Shown piece after piece: positions 44,003 to 55,362 of a stretch of DNA of 64,000 nt. Numbering within the stretch: position 1 is the stretch's first letter; each line of letters begins with the position of its first letter. The DNA lies in the NCBI RefSeq assembly GCF_041346945.1, contig NZ_CP166850.1:1612001-1676000 (forward strand). Direction: 5' to 3'. The notes beneath the pieces are model-generated. The model saw nothing but the letters and a program-made list of their open reading frames with translations. It was not told the origin of the DNA and made no database searches. The translations under genes were made by a program, and so were the position numbers. The DNA comes from Amycolatopsis sp. cg9. Lineage in GTDB: Bacteria > Actinomycetota > Actinomycetes > Mycobacteriales > Pseudonocardiaceae.

Positions 44003-44376
44003 TGCGCGTCCTGCTGAACATCATCTGGCTCGTCCTGTGCGGCTTCTGGATGGCGGTGGGCTACCTGATCGCCGGCGTCATCTGCTGCATCCTGATCGTC
44101 ACCATCCCGTTCGGGCTGGCGTCGTTCCGGATCGCGAACTACGCGTTCTGGCCGTTCGGGCGCACGGTCGTCGACCGGCGGGACGCGGGCGCCGCGTCCT
44201 GCCTCGGCAACGTCATCTGGTTCGTCTTCGCCGGGTGGTGGCTGGCGCTCGGGCACATCTTCACGGGCGTCGCGCTGTGCATCACGATCGTCGGCATCCC
44301 GCTCGGCGTCGCGAACTTCAAGATGATCCCGGTGTCGCTGGTGCCGCTCGGCAAGGAGATCGTCGAGCTCCCCTGA
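44002..44376 (+). CDS. YccF-domain membrane protein
   Basis: A 124-residue membrane protein with two copies of the YccF motif: LNIIWLVLCGFWMAVGYLIAG ... IPFGLASFRIANYAFWPFG and NVIWFVFAGWWLALGHIFTG ... IPLGVANFKMIPVSLVPLG. About four helices. Function unknown in the family. It is coupled to the PhzF gene, and its stop abuts that of the convergent metallophosphatase gene. Confidence 0.88.
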   Translation: MRVLLNIIWLVLCGFWMAVGYLIAGVICCILIVTIPFGLASFRIANYAFWPFGRTVVDRRDAGAASCLGNVIWFVFAGWWLALGHIFTGVALCITIVGIPLGVANFKMIPVSLVPLGKEIVELP

Positions 44377-45177
44377 TCACGACTCCGGTTCGTACGGCAG
44401 CCGCACCACCAGGCAGGGCCCGCCGACGAACAGGCCGCCGTCCACGCCCAGCGCCTTGCCGCCGGCGTAGAGGAACGGGCCCTCGATCTGCGTCGGGTGG
44501 ATCCCCAGCTGGTCGGCGATGACGCTGTGCCCGTGCACGATCCGGGACCCGCCGAGCGCGTCCATCAGCTTCTGGGCGTTCTCCTCGCCGTCCGGGCCGC
44601 GGAAGGCGTAGCGCGTCGTCATCCGGCGCCAGACGTCCCACCAGGCCTCGAGGTCCGAGCCCGTGAGGATCTCGCCCGCGGACTCGTTGATCTCCTCGAT
44701 CGTCGAGCCCCAGTCGAGGTACTCCAGCGTGTCCGAGTGCAGCAGCAGGTGGTCGGCGGCGAGCGCGGCCAGCGGCCGCGCGGCCAGCCACTCGATGTGC
44801 TCCGGGGTCAGCCGGTCCTGGTCCGACAGCAGGCCGCCGTTGATCTCCCAGCTGCGGGCGAAGCTGCGCGGCCCGAAGTCGGACGGCACCGGCTCGTCGC
44901 CGAAGTGGTACATCCCCAGCGCGAGGATCTCGTGGTTGCCCAGCAGCGTCTGCACCTGGCCGCCGGCCTCGGCCGCCTGCGCCTCCAGCCGCATGACCAG
45001 GTCGATCGCGCCGACGCCGTCGGGCCCGCGGTCGACGAAGTCACCGAGGAACCACAGCTGGTCCTCGCCCCCTGACCAGTTGTCCTCGTCGTCGACCAGG
45101 CCTTCGGCGCGCAGTGCCTCGGCCAGTTCGTCACGGTGGCCGTGCACGTCGCCCACAACGTAGGTGGACTTGCTCAT
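44377..45177 (-). CDS. PPP-type metallophosphatase
   Basis: A 266-residue calcineurin-like phosphoesterase with the full set of PPP motifs: VVGDVHGHRDEL, FLGDFVDRGPDG, LLGNHEILALG, then HSDTLEY-type and SRIVHGHSVI histidines. It is bacterial PrpA/ApaH-like, binding two metal ions, and may act on phosphoserine/threonine or nucleotides. No signal peptide. Host-like composition. It is followed downstream, at 0 bp, by the convergent YccF gene. Confidence 0.9.
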   Translation of the reverse strand: MSKSTYVVGDVHGHRDELAEALRAEGLVDDEDNWSGGEDQLWFLGDFVDRGPDGVGAIDLVMRLEAQAAEAGGQVQTLLGNHEILALGMYHFGDEPVPSDFGPRSFARSWEINGGLLSDQDRLTPEHIEWLAARPLAALAADHLLLHSDTLEYLDWGSTIEEINESAGEILTGSDLEAWWDVWRRMTTRYAFRGPDGEENAQKLMDALGGSRIVHGHSVIADQLGIHPTQIEGPFLYAGGKALGVDGGLFVGGPCLVVRLPYEPES

Positions 45178-45214
45178 CCGGTGACGATAAGCCCTGCGCG
45201 CACCCGGCCCACCG

Positions 45215-46009
45215 TCAGCCTTCGCCGAACGGGTCGGTGGTTCGCCCGATCAGGTCGGCGATCGAGTCGAGCACGAGGGTGGGGCGATACGGATAGCGTT
45301 CGGCCGACTCCTGCGTGGATATGCCGGTGAGCACCAGGATGGTCTGCAGGCCGGCCTCGATGCCCGAGTGCACGTCGGTGTCCATCCGGTCGCCGATCAT
45401 CAGCGTCGACTCCGAGTGCGCGCCGAGCCGGCGCAGCGCCGAGCGCATCATCAGCGGGTTCGGCTTGCCGACGTAGTACGGCGAGCGCCCGGTGGCCTTC
45501 TCGATCAGCGCCGCGACGGACCCGGTGGCCGGCATCGAGCCCTCGAGGCTGGGGCCGGTCGCGTCGGGGTTCGTCGCGATGAACTTCGCGCCGCCTTCGA
45601 TCAGCCGGATCGCGCGCGTGATGGCGCTGAAGCTGTACGTGCGGGTCTCGCCCAGCACGACGTAGTCGGGGTCGCGCTCGGTCAGCACGTAGCCGACCTC
45701 GTGCAGCGCCGTCGTGAGGCCGGCCTCGCCGATGACGTACGCCGAGCCGTTCGGCCGCTGCGACGAGAGGAACTTCGCGGTCGCCAGCGCGGAGGTCCAG
45801 ATCGACTCCTCCGGGATGTCGAGCCCGGTCCGCTCGAGCCGGGCCCGCAGGTCGCGCGGGGTGTAGATCGAGTTGTTCGTCAGCACCAGGAAGTCGATGC
45901 CGTTCGCCTTCAACTCGGCGAGGAACTCGTCGGCCCCGGGGACGAGGTGCTCCTCCTTCACCAGGACGCCGTCCATGTCGGAGAGGTACGTCCACCGGCG
46001 TTCGCTCAT
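45215..46009 (-). CDS. HAD-IIA family phosphatase (NagD-like)
   Basis: A 264-residue HAD hydrolase with the C2-type cap of the NagD group: motif [20 protein letters not shown], motif [15 protein letters not shown], lysine in [15 protein letters not shown], motif [22 protein letters not shown]. It acts on small phosphate esters or nucleotide monophosphates. Complete and in family length. It lies 37 bp upstream of the metallophosphatase gene in the same direction. Confidence 0.9.
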   Translation of the reverse strand: MSERRWTYLSDMDGVLVKEEHLVPGADEFLAELKANGIDFLVLTNNSIYTPRDLRARLERTGLDIPEESIWTSALATAKFLSSQRPNGSAYVIGEAGLTTALHEVGYVLTERDPDYVVLGETRTYSFSAITRAIRLIEGGAKFIATNPDATGPSLEGSMPATGSVAALIEKATGRSPYYVGKPNPLMMRSALRRLGAHSESTLMIGDRMDTDVHSGIEAGLQTILVLTGISTQESAERYPYRPTLVLDSIADLIGRTTDPFGEG

Positions 46010-46202
46010 GCGCGGAACCTATCACGCGCGTGAGGCACCTGCGGCGTCCGCCGAAAACGGCTACAGTTGAAATTGCCGGTATTGCGAGGGGAGTTCGCGG
46101 GCCGGTCACCGAGGGGGTTCGGGGGAATACCATTCAACGGCGTCCGCGCGTTCCGCGGCGCCGCGATTCTTCCTGCCCCCTGTCCGCAAAAGGGGAGATC
46201 GC

Positions 46203-47984
46203 ATGACCGAAATCATCGAGCGCCCGGTCGACGCCACGCCGATCGCCGCGCCGAACTGGGGGCTCACCAAGTTCCTCGACCCGCTGCGCGTTCCGCCGGT
46301 GTACCGGCCGCATTCGTGGGGCGGCCAGGACACCATCACCATTCCGATGATCACGAAGCGCCAGCGGCTGCACTCACAATTGCCGCCGAGCACCTTGTGG
46401 ACGTACGCGGGACATTTCCCGGGTCCGACGATCGAAGTGCGCAGCGGCAAACAACTGCGGATTTCGTGGTCGAACGAAATCGACGGCGAGTTCCCGCTCG
46501 TCGCCGTTCAGGGCCCGGTGGCGGACGGGCCGACCGGCCGTCCCGGCCGTGAGCTCGACCGGCCCGGTTACTCGATCATCGAGGGCGTCGCGGACCTGCC
46601 GGCCTGGACGGTCGTCCACCTCCACGGCGCCCGCACGAACGCCGGCAACGACGGCTGGGCGCACAACGCCGGGCTCAACGGCACTTCGCAGCTCACCGAG
46701 TACCAGAACCGCCAGCCGGCGATGCCGCTCTGGTACCACGACCACGCCATGGCGATCACGCGCTTCAACGTCCACACCGGCCTGGCGGGGATGTACCTGG
46801 TCCGCGACGACGAAGAGGACGCGCTCGACCTGCCGCACGGCGACCACGAGATCCCGCTGGTCATCACCGACCGGAACCTCGACACCGACCCGGCGACCGG
46901 CGCGCTCACCGGGCAGCTGCTGTTCAAGGTGCCGGTGGTGCCGAACGGCCCGATGATCCCGTTCACCGGGCCGTTCAACCTGGTCAACGGCGTGATCTGG
47001 CCGCACCTCGACGTCGACGCGCGGTGGTACCGCTTCCGGCTGCTCAACGCGGCCAACTCGCGGTTCTACACGCTCAACCTGGTCGACGAGAACAACGCGC
47101 CGGTCAACGACGCCGTCCGCCTGATCGGCACCGACGGCGGCCTGCTGCCCGCGCCGGCGCCGCTGCCGTCCGGCGGGCTGACCGTCGCCCCGGCCGAGCG
47201 GTTCGACGTCCTGATCGACTTCAGCCGGTTCAAGGGGCGCAAGCTCAAGCTGCGCAACGCCGACCCGCGGCTGGGGACGGTCGAGCCGGACCTGGTGGAG
47301 TTCCGGGTCGACGGCCGCGCCAAGCACGACCCGTTCCGGCTGCCGGAGAAGATCTCGACGTCGTACGTCCGGCTGCGGCACGGCTCGACGCTGCCGGAGG
47401 ACCACGACCACGTCTGGGTCGCGCTGCTGCTGAACAAGGCGGGCCACCCGGAGATGTGGGACCTGGAGCAGGTCGAGGCGGACCCGGGCGGCGAGGGGAT
47501 CATCCAGCTCCAGGACCCGAACGGCGGGCTGAAGACGTTCCGGATGATCGGCCGGATCTTCGACGACACCACCGGCATCTTCATCGACCACGACCGGTGG
47601 GCGGTGTGGAACATCGTGCACGTCGCGAACGGCGGGCCGGCGCACCCGGTGCACATCCACCTGACCGAGTTCCAGGCGCTCTTCCGGCGGAAGTTCACCA
47701 CGACGTTCGACCAGGCCACCGAGCGGACGAAGACGCCGATCGACGGCTTCACCGACGTCCCGCTGGAGAAGTACGAGGAGGGCTGGAAGGACACGATCAT
47801 CGTGAACCCCGGCCAGTGGGTGAGCGTCGCCGGGCAGTTCGGCGGCGGCACCGGCCAGTTCATGTACCACTGCCACATCCTCGACCACGAGGACGAGGGC
47901 ATGATGCGGCCGTTCGTCGTGCACCCGCCGGAGGTGGCGAAGTTCCACGTCCACCCGGGCGGCGGCCACCACCACGACGGCTGA
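46203..47984 (+). CDS. multicopper oxidase (CotA/bilirubin-oxidase-like)
   Basis: A 593-residue three-domain laccase-like oxidase. All copper motifs are present: HLHGAR (about 138-143), WYHDHAM (about 177-183), HPVHIHL (about 481-487), and YHCHILDHEDEGMM (about 555-568), where the Met supplies the type-1 axial ligand. No signal peptide is seen, so it is probably cytoplasmic or spore/mycelium associated like CotA and phenoxazinone synthase. The end is His-rich (HVHPGGGHHHDG). The 193 bp upstream contain no gene. Substrate unknown. Confidence 0.93.
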   Translation: MTEIIERPVDATPIAAPNWGLTKFLDPLRVPPVYRPHSWGGQDTITIPMITKRQRLHSQLPPSTLWTYAGHFPGPTIEVRSGKQLRISWSNEIDGEFPLVAVQGPVADGPTGRPGRELDRPGYSIIEGVADLPAWTVVHLHGARTNAGNDGWAHNAGLNGTSQLTEYQNRQPAMPLWYHDHAMAITRFNVHTGLAGMYLVRDDEEDALDLPHGDHEIPLVITDRNLDTDPATGALTGQLLFKVPVVPNGPMIPFTGPFNLVNGVIWPHLDVDARWYRFRLLNAANSRFYTLNLVDENNAPVNDAVRLIGTDGGLLPAPAPLPSGGLTVAPAERFDVLIDFSRFKGRKLKLRNADPRLGTVEPDLVEFRVDGRAKHDPFRLPEKISTSYVRLRHGSTLPEDHDHVWVALLLNKAGHPEMWDLEQVEADPGGEGIIQLQDPNGGLKTFRMIGRIFDDTTGIFIDHDRWAVWNIVHVANGGPAHPVHIHLTEFQALFRRKFTTTFDQATERTKTPIDGFTDVPLEKYEEGWKDTIIVNPGQWVSVAGQFGGGTGQFMYHCHILDHEDEGMMRPFVVHPPEVAKFHVHPGGGHHHDG

Positions 47985-47994
47985 CCCGCGGGGT

Positions 47995-49062
47995 TCAGGA
48001 GGTCGCGGCCGGGTGGATCGCCACGGTCGCGGCCTTCACCGAGAGCGTCACCGCCGAGCCGGGCTCCAGCGCGAGCTCGGCCACGGCGGCCGGCGTCAGG
48101 TCGGCGGTCAGGCCGTGCGCCCAGCCGTCGCCCTCGGCGCGGACCCGGATCACCGGCCCGTGCGGTTCCAGCGCCGAGACGACGGCGTCGGCGGTGTTGC
48201 GCGGGCTGCCGCGGTGCTCGCCGTCGTGCGGGTAGACGGCGACGGCGTTCGGCGGGAACACCGCCACCGCGGGCTCGCCCGGCACCACGTCGGCCGCCGG
48301 GATCCCGCTCACGACCTCGCCCGCCGCGGTCCGCAGCCCGTCGGGGACCGCGGTGCCGGCGACCAGGTTGAGACCGGCGATCCGCGCGGTGAACGCCGTC
48401 CGCGGCGCCGAAAGCACTTCGCGGGTCGGGCCGCGTTCGACGACGCGGCCACCGTTCATCACCGCGACGTGGTCGGCGAGTGCGAGCGCGTCCAGCGGGT
48501 CGTGCGTCACGAGCACGGTCGTCGGCCCGGTCTTGAGCACGCGCCGCAGCAGGCCGCGGATCGCCGGCGCCGCGTCGACGTCGAGGGCGGCGAACGGCTC
48601 GTCGAGCAGCAGCAGGTCCGGTTCCGCGGCCAGCGCCCTGGCGATCGCGACGCGCTGGGCCTGGCCGCCGGACAGCTGCCCGGGCCGCCGGTCCGCCAGC
48701 GAGACGGCGTCCACTTCGGCCAGCCAGTAGTAGGCGCGCTCGCGGGCGGCGCGGCGGCCGGCACCGGTCGAGCGCGGTGCGAAGGCGACGTTGTCCGCCG
48801 CGGACAGGTGCGGGAAGAGCAGCGCGTCCTGGGAGAGCAGGCCGATCCCGCGGCGGTGCGGCGCGACGCCCGCCAAGGCGCGCCCGGCCACGGTGATCTC
48901 CGCCGCCGTCGGCGTGATCAACCCGGACAAGCAGCCCAGCACGGTCGACTTGCCCGAGCCGTTCGGGCCGAGCAGCGCGAGCACCGTCCCGGTGGGCACG
49001 TCGAGGTCGACGTCCAGCGAGAACGTGCCGCGGACGGCCTCGATCCGGGCGGTCAGGCTCAC
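47995..49062 (-). CDS. modC: molybdate ABC transporter ATP-binding protein
   Basis: A 355-residue ModC. Walker [10 protein letters not shown] (32-40), signature [10 protein letters not shown], Walker [13 protein letters not shown], and H-loop [16 protein letters not shown]. The last 130 residues contain a TOBE-type domain ([31 protein letters not shown]) that binds molybdate and may regulate transport. GTG start overlaps the modB stop (GTGA). Last gene of the mod operon. Confidence 0.92.
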   Translation of the reverse strand: MSLTARIEAVRGTFSLDVDLDVPTGTVLALLGPNGSGKSTVLGCLSGLITPTAAEITVAGRALAGVAPHRRGIGLLSQDALLFPHLSAADNVAFAPRSTGAGRRAARERAYYWLAEVDAVSLADRRPGQLSGGQAQRVAIARALAAEPDLLLLDEPFAALDVDAAPAIRGLLRRVLKTGPTTVLVTHDPLDALALADHVAVMNGGRVVERGPTREVLSAPRTAFTARIAGLNLVAGTAVPDGLRTAAGEVVSGIPAADVVPGEPAVAVFPPNAVAVYPHDGEHRGSPRNTADAVVSALEPHGPVIRVRAEGDGWAHGLTADLTPAAVAELALEPGSAVTLSVKAATVAIHPAATS

Positions 49063-49826
49063 CGCAGGCCGCCTTCCCACGAGCGCGGGCGCGCGACCGC
49101 GATCACGACGACCGCCACGACGATCAGCAGCAACGAAAGGGCGACCGCGCTGTCGATGTCCACTTCGGCCTGCGTGTAGACCTCCAGCGGCAGCGTGCGG
49201 GTGACGTCTTCGAGACTGCCGGCGAAGGTGATCGTGGCGCCGAACTCGCCGAGCGCGCGGGCGAAGCTGAGCACGACGCCGGAACCGAGCGCGGGCAGCA
49301 GCAACGGCAGCGTGACCCGGCGGAAGACGGTCCACGGGCGCGCGCCGAGCGTCGCGGCGACCTGCTCGTAGCGGTCACCGGCGTTCCGCAGCGCGCCTTC
49401 GAGGCTGACCACGAGGAACGGCATCGCGACGAACGTCTGCGCGATCACCACCGCGCCCGTGGTGAACGGCACCGACTCCCCGGTCAGCGTGGTGATCAGC
49501 ATGCCGAGGAAGCCCTTGCGGCCGAGCAGGTAGAGCAGCGCGAGGCCGCCGACGACCGGGGGCAGCACCAGCGGCAGCAGCACCACCGAGCGCAGCAGCC
49601 GGACCCCGCGGAACCGGGCGCGCGCCAGCACGACGGCCAGCGGTACGCCCAGCAGCACGCAGGCCACAGTGGACAGCGCCGCCGTGATCAGCGACAACCG
49701 CAGCGCGTGCCACGACGACGGCGTGGCGACCAGCGACGGCAGCCGCGTCAGGTCCGAGCGGACCAGCAGGCCGACGACCGGCAGCACGACCAGCGCCAGT
49801 GCCAGGGTGGCCGGGATCGCGAGCAC
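49059..49826 (-). CDS. modB: molybdate ABC transporter permease
   Basis: A 255-residue permease with about five to six helices: [50 protein letters not shown], and the EAA loop [25 protein letters not shown]. The GTG start at 49826 lies just after a long hairpin and has no clear ribosome site, so weak translation is likely. Its stop overlaps modC. Confidence 0.92.
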   Translation of the reverse strand: MLAIPATLALALVVLPVVGLLVRSDLTRLPSLVATPSSWHALRLSLITAALSTVACVLLGVPLAVVLARARFRGVRLLRSVVLLPLVLPPVVGGLALLYLLGRKGFLGMLITTLTGESVPFTTGAVVIAQTFVAMPFLVVSLEGALRNAGDRYEQVAATLGARPWTVFRRVTLPLLLPALGSGVVLSFARALGEFGATITFAGSLEDVTRTLPLEVYTQAEVDIDSAVALSLLLIVVAVVVIAVARPRSWEGGLR

Positions 49827-49836
49827 CCACGGGACG

Positions 49837-49878
49837 CGCGAACGGCCGGCCGGGACGGATCCCGGCCGGCCGTTCGCG
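49837..49878 (-). promoter_or_regulatory. intercistronic hairpin between modA and modB
   Basis: Two perfectly complementary 19-bp arms (49837-49855 and 49860-49878) with a 4-nt loop lie between the modA stop and the modB start. In ABC operons such hairpins protect the binding-protein mRNA and lower permease expression; here it also sits next to the modB start. Confidence 0.75.
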
Positions 49879-49884
49879 AGACGC

Positions 49885-50694
49885 TCACTGCGCAGGGCCG
49901 AACCCGACCTTCGTCAGCTCGTTCTTGCCCTCGGTGCCGAGGACGAACTCCTCGAACTGGTGCGCCAGCTCGGCCTGGCCGCCCTTGACCGCGGCGATCG
50001 GGTAGGCGTTGATCGCCTGCGCGGCCTCCGGGAAGTCGACCTTCTCCACCTTGCCCGCGGCGGAGGTGGCGTCGGTGACGTAGACGAGGCCCGCGTCGGC
50101 GTCCCCGGACGCGACCTTGTTCAGCACCTGCTTGACGTCCGACTCCTCGCTCTTCGGCTTGAGCGTGACGCCGGTGCTCTGCTCGACCTTCTTGGTCGCC
50201 GAGCCGCACGGCACCTGCGGCGCGCAGGTCACGACGGCCAGGCCGGCCTTGTTCAGGTCAGCGAAGGACTTGATGCCCTTGGGGTTGCCCGGCGCGACGG
50301 CGATGGCGAGCTTGTTCGTGGCGAACACCGTCGCCTGGCCGTCGATCACCCCGCCCTGGTTCGCCTTGTCCATGTTGGCCTGGTCGGCGGAGGCGAAGAC
50401 GTCGGCCTTCGCGCCGTTGGTCAGCTGCTGCACCAGGGTGGACGAGCCCGCGAAGCTGAACTTCACGGTCACGCCGGAGTGCTGGGCTTCGAACTCCTTG
50501 CCGAGCGCGGTGAACGACTCGGTGAGCGACGCGGCCGCGAACACGGTCAGCGTGCCGCCGCCGGCGTTCCCGGCCCCCTTGGGCGCGGGCGCGGTGACCG
50601 ACGACCCGCCGGTCTGCGTGCTGGGCTCGTCCGAGCTGCTGCAGGCGCCCGCGAACAGGGCGACGGCCGCGACGGCGAGAGCAAGCTTCTTCAT
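49885..50694 (-). CDS. modA: molybdate-binding lipoprotein
   Basis: A 269-residue substrate-binding protein. Lipobox FAGAC near residue 18, a Ser/Gly linker, then [47 protein letters not shown], and [17 protein letters not shown], all typical ModA ligand segments. Its ATG overlaps the regulator stop (ATGA). A strong hairpin follows the stop before modB. Confidence 0.94.
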   Translation of the reverse strand: MKKLALAVAAVALFAGACSSSDEPSTQTGGSSVTAPAPKGAGNAGGGTLTVFAAASLTESFTALGKEFEAQHSGVTVKFSFAGSSTLVQQLTNGAKADVFASADQANMDKANQGGVIDGQATVFATNKLAIAVAPGNPKGIKSFADLNKAGLAVVTCAPQVPCGSATKKVEQSTGVTLKPKSEESDVKQVLNKVASGDADAGLVYVTDATSAAGKVEKVDFPEAAQAINAYPIAAVKGGQAELAHQFEEFVLGTEGKNELTKVGFGPAQ

Positions 50695-51095
50695 CGACTT
50701 CCTTCCGGTGTCTCCACCACAACCGTGGTCGCTTTGACCACTGCGACCGCGAGCACTCCGGGGCGCAGGCCCAGCTCGCGGACGGCTTCCGTACTCATCA
50801 GGGACACCACCCGGTGTGCCCCGCACTGCAGTTCCACCTGCGCCATCACCTTGTCGGCGACGACCTCGGTGACCAGCCCGACGAACCTGTTCCGGGCGGA
50901 GCGGCCGACGGTGGAGGGGTCTTCGGGGCCGGAGGCCTGCGCCCGGGCGAACCCGGCCAGCTGGGCACCGTCCACGACCTTGCGGCCGGCGGCGTCGTCG
51001 GTGGCGGTCAGCTGACCTGCGCGCACCCATCGACGCACGGTGTCGTCGCTGACCCCGAGCAGGCGTGCGGCCTCGGACAACCGAAATTGCGGCAT
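50691..51095 (-). CDS. molybdate regulator: helix-turn-helix plus TOBE domain
   Basis: A 134-residue protein: excisionase/MerR-like helix-turn-helix (QFRLSEAARLLGVSDDTVRRWVRAG, 3-27) and a C-terminal TOBE domain (about 66-132, NRFVGLVTEVVADKVMAQVELQCG). This short actinobacterial form is the functional counterpart of ModE and probably represses the mod operon when molybdate is bound. It is the first gene of that operon and overlaps modA by 4 bp. Confidence 0.85.
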   Translation of the reverse strand: MPQFRLSEAARLLGVSDDTVRRWVRAGQLTATDDAAGRKVVDGAQLAGFARAQASGPEDPSTVGRSARNRFVGLVTEVVADKVMAQVELQCGAHRVVSLMSTEAVRELGLRPGVLAVAVVKATTVVVETPEGSR

Positions 51096-51128
51096 GCCGC
51101 AGACATTATCTCCGCAGTTGAGGAAAAG

Positions 51129-51608
51129 CTACGCGGGGCGGGCATTGTCGAGGATTTCCGCGCGCAGCTGTTCGAGCATGACATTCTGATAACGCTCGAT
51201 GGCTTTTCGCTCGGTCGGGGAGAACTGCGCCAACGTCTCGCGAAGAGCGTCGAAGGCCGACTCGAAGAGCGGCGCGAAGCGCTCCTCGGCCCCCGGCACG
51301 ACCGCCACGAGGACCTTGCGGCGGTCCTCCGGATCGCGGACGCGGCGGACCAGCCCGACCTTCTCGAGCCGGTCGATGACGCCGGTCACCGCGCCGGTCG
51401 ACAGGCCCGTCAGCTCGGCGATCCGCCCGGCGGTCAACGGTCCGCCCGATTGGATGACCAGGTCGAACGTCTTGTGGTCGGTGCCGGACAAGCCCATCCG
51501 TTCGGCGATCCTGGCGTGCCGGAGGACCGTCAGCGTGCTGCTCTGGCGGCCCAATTCCGCGAAGCGGAAGAGCTCATCGTCGGTGACCGGGTAAGTCTTT
51601 TCCGTCAC
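51129..51608 (-). CDS. MarR-family transcriptional regulator
   Basis: A 159-residue winged-helix regulator: LTAGRIAELTGLSTGAVTGVIDRLEKVGLVRRVRDPEDRRKVLVAV. GTG 51608 is preferred because AGAGGG lies 4-5 nt before it; an in-frame GTG 33 bp upstream has no site. It is divergent from moaA with 92 bp between and could control it. Ligand unknown. Confidence 0.88.
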   Translation of the reverse strand: MTEKTYPVTDDELFRFAELGRQSSTLTVLRHARIAERMGLSGTDHKTFDLVIQSGGPLTAGRIAELTGLSTGAVTGVIDRLEKVGLVRRVRDPEDRRKVLVAVVPGAEERFAPLFESAFDALRETLAQFSPTERKAIERYQNVMLEQLRAEILDNARPA

Positions 51609-51700
51609 AGGCCCTCTTAGTTCGGCAACTGAACCACTCACTCGTCAAAGTATCGTAGCGACCCGCTCACTTCGCCCGTTCCGGAGCTACGCTGTGCGTA

Positions 51701-52765
<1,065 letters not shown>

Positions 52766-52766
52766 G

Positions 52767-53027
52767 ATGACAACCCTGACCATCGTGGTCCGCTACTTCG
52801 CGGCGGCCCGCGCCGCAGCGGGGGTCGATGAGGAGAAGGTGCAGTTGCCTTCGGGAGCCTCGGTCGCCGACGCGGTGACCGAGCTCCGGCGGCTGCACCC
52901 GGAGGGCTTGCCGCGGGTCCTGGACGCGGTCAGCTACCTGCTGGACGGAATCGCGGTGCGCGACCTCGGCCGGGCGCTGACGGATGGGGCGGAGCTGGAC
53001 GTCCTGCCCCCCTTCGCCGGGGGCTGA
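52767..53027 (+). CDS. moaD: molybdopterin synthase sulfur carrier MoaD
   Basis: An 86-residue ubiquitin-like protein ending FAGG, whose terminal glycine is thiocarboxylated and gives sulfur to precursor Z in the MoaD-MoaE complex. Seen: VVRYFAAARAAAGVDEEKVQLP and the closing ELDVLPPFAGG. It lies 1 bp after moaA. The MoaE partner is encoded 3 kb away as a fusion with MoaB/Mog. Confidence 0.92.
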   Translation: MTTLTIVVRYFAAARAAAGVDEEKVQLPSGASVADAVTELRRLHPEGLPRVLDAVSYLLDGIAVRDLGRALTDGAELDVLPPFAGG

Positions 53028-53800
53028 GGCTTGCTGGGGTCTTGAGGCCCCGCCGGGGGCGGGATGGGCTGAAGGGACCGCCCCGGGCCGCTTTGGCCGA
53101 GCACGCATGTTGGCGCCGGCCGAGTGCCCCTTCCGAGCGGGCGGCCGCTGATTCGGCCAGAGGCCCGCTAGAGCCCCGGCAGGTCGCTGGCCGCGCTCGC
53201 AAGCCCCGCTCGGCATTCCGCCGGGCCGCCAACCCGCCCGGGGCCGCTCGCCCCCGGACTCGGGCCTGAGCCGACCAGGTGCGCACATGGCCTCGTCCGG
53301 CACGCCGTTCGCTCCCTCCACCTGCCGCCCACCTGCGGGTGCGAGTTCACCCCTGCCGTCTTTCCCCTGCCGCTCGGGCGCCGCGGCCGACCGCTCGCCG
53401 ACCTCTTCTCCGAGGCTCGGCGTGGCGCGTCATCAAATCCGGGTGTTCGCGAGAAGCTGATCCCCGCCCGCCGCAACGCCATCCGGTGACCCGTTTCGCC
53501 TGGTCGGTCGCGGTGCGTGGCCCTATTAAGGGGTCACCGGCGTCTCAAGCGGCTTCGGCCGTGTGTTCAAACCCCACTAACAGGTGGGACTAGTGTGACT
53601 CCTGGGGCAACTGGGACCGGATTGTCAAGTCTGGCGCACTCCCGGCTCCGGCCATAAGATGCGCGCTTCAATCGCCGAGCGGACGACGCGAATGGTCCAT
53701 TCGCTGCGCGAATCACGTGATGCAAGCCTCACGATCCGTGTTTTATCTCGGCTAGGAAACGGGCAGATAACGGCCCTCTGACCTGCACAAACAGGCGTAT
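53028..53800. other. long gene-free region upstream of the rpf leader
   Basis: I see no supportable protein gene in these 770 bp. Composition is extremely GC-rich in the first half (53030-53500), with many short self-complementary GC blocks, and nearer average after 53580. Open frames are present on both strands but lack family motifs. A non-coding RNA is possible; it does not match RNase P, tmRNA or 6S RNA as far as I can judge. No tRNA fold was found. Confidence 0.45.
53688..53704. promoter_or_regulatory. 17-bp inverted repeat
   Basis: GCGAATG-GTC-CATTCGC is a perfect 7-3-7 dyad, the size of a repressor site. A partial repeat GCGCGAATC follows directly. It lies 120 bp before the CRP-like site. 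Confidence 0.4.
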
Positions 53801-53823
53801 CGACCGAGGTTGCGTGCTGTTAC

Positions 53824-53839
53824 TGTGACGTAGGTCACG
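53824..53839. promoter_or_regulatory. CRP-type binding site upstream of rpf
   Basis: TGTGACGTAGGTCACG matches the CRP consensus TGTGA-N6-TCACA except for the last base. In M. tuberculosis the CRP protein Rv3676 controls rpfA, so a cAMP-CRP site before an Rpf-domain gene is biologically sensible. Confidence 0.6.
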
Positions 53840-53884
53840 CCCCGAATAATTTCCGATCACGCCGATCGTTACGTACCGTCGCTT

Positions 53885-54751
<867 letters not shown>

Positions 54752-54798
54752 CGATCGCGCAGCGATGCGTAAGTCCGGCCTAGCGCCGTGACTCCACC

Positions 54799-54837
54799 CA
54801 GCCCTCCACCGCCGATCCCCCGGGCGGTGGAGGGCTG
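54799..54837. terminator. bidirectional hairpin terminator
   Basis: CAGCCCTCCACCGCC pairs perfectly over 15 bp with GGCGGTGGAGGGCTG, loop 9 nt, between the rpf gene and the convergent MarR gene. No U-tract. Confidence 0.75.
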
Positions 54838-54850
54838 AGTGGTTCCCGGG

Positions 54851-55306
54851 TCACCGAGCCCGGATCCGGGCGGCCTCCGCCCGCTGCATGCGCTCGCCCT
54901 TCCGCAGGACCTCGATCACCAGCGCCAGCTGCTCGGGCGCGTAGTCCTCGAGGATGGCGCGGCCCGCGCGCTCGATCGGCGCGTAGATCTCCTCCAGCAG
55001 CTCCGCGGCGCCCGGCGTCAGCTCCACCACCGCCCGGCGGCGGTCGTCCGCGTCCGTCCGGCGCGTCAGGTGCCCCGCCCGCGTCAGGCGCTGGATCGCC
55101 GTCGTCGTCGCCGCGGGGCTCAAGTTCGCTTCCGTGGCCAGCCGGCCCGCCGTCAGCGCGCCCGCCGCCGCGACCAGGCCGATGATCCGCAGGTCCGTGC
55201 GGTTCACCCCGAACGCCGCCGCCGCGGCTTCGTCCACCACGTCGTTCGCCGCGCCGAAGTCCGACGCCGCGTGGGCCGCCTCGGTGACCAGCAATTGCTT
55301 CGACAC
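54851..55306 (-). CDS. MarR-family transcriptional regulator
   Basis: A 151-residue MarR-type protein: FGVNRTDLRIIGLVAAAGALTAGRLATEANLSPAATTTAIQRLTRAGHLTRRTDADDRRRAVVELT. The GTG start gives the usual length. It is divergent from a small deazaflavin-type gene, with 56 bp between that carry a TTTCGA-TCG-TCGAAA dyad. It probably represses itself and that gene. Confidence 0.87.
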   Translation of the reverse strand: MSKQLLVTEAAHAASDFGAANDVVDEAAAAAFGVNRTDLRIIGLVAAAGALTAGRLATEANLSPAATTTAIQRLTRAGHLTRRTDADDRRRAVVELTPGAAELLEEIYAPIERAGRAILEDYAPEQLALVIEVLRKGERMQRAEAARIRAR

Positions 55307-55335
55307 TCGAAAGAGTCTACCTTGGCGAGCAACTA

Positions 55336-55350
55336 TTTCGATCGTCGAAA
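55336..55350. promoter_or_regulatory. MarR-type operator dyad
   Basis: TTTCGATCGTCGAAA is a perfect 6-3-6 inverted repeat between the divergent MarR gene and the deazaflavin-type gene, 13 bp before the latter's ATG. A smaller ACTC-GAAA-GAGT dyad lies at the MarR start. Confidence 0.5.
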
Positions 55351-55362
55351 GGTTTTTCCGCC

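Noticed and set aside
53510..53600. tRNA-like TTCAAACCCC segment
   Set aside because: The flanking bases do not form a T-arm or acceptor stem, and no anticodon arm could be drawn.
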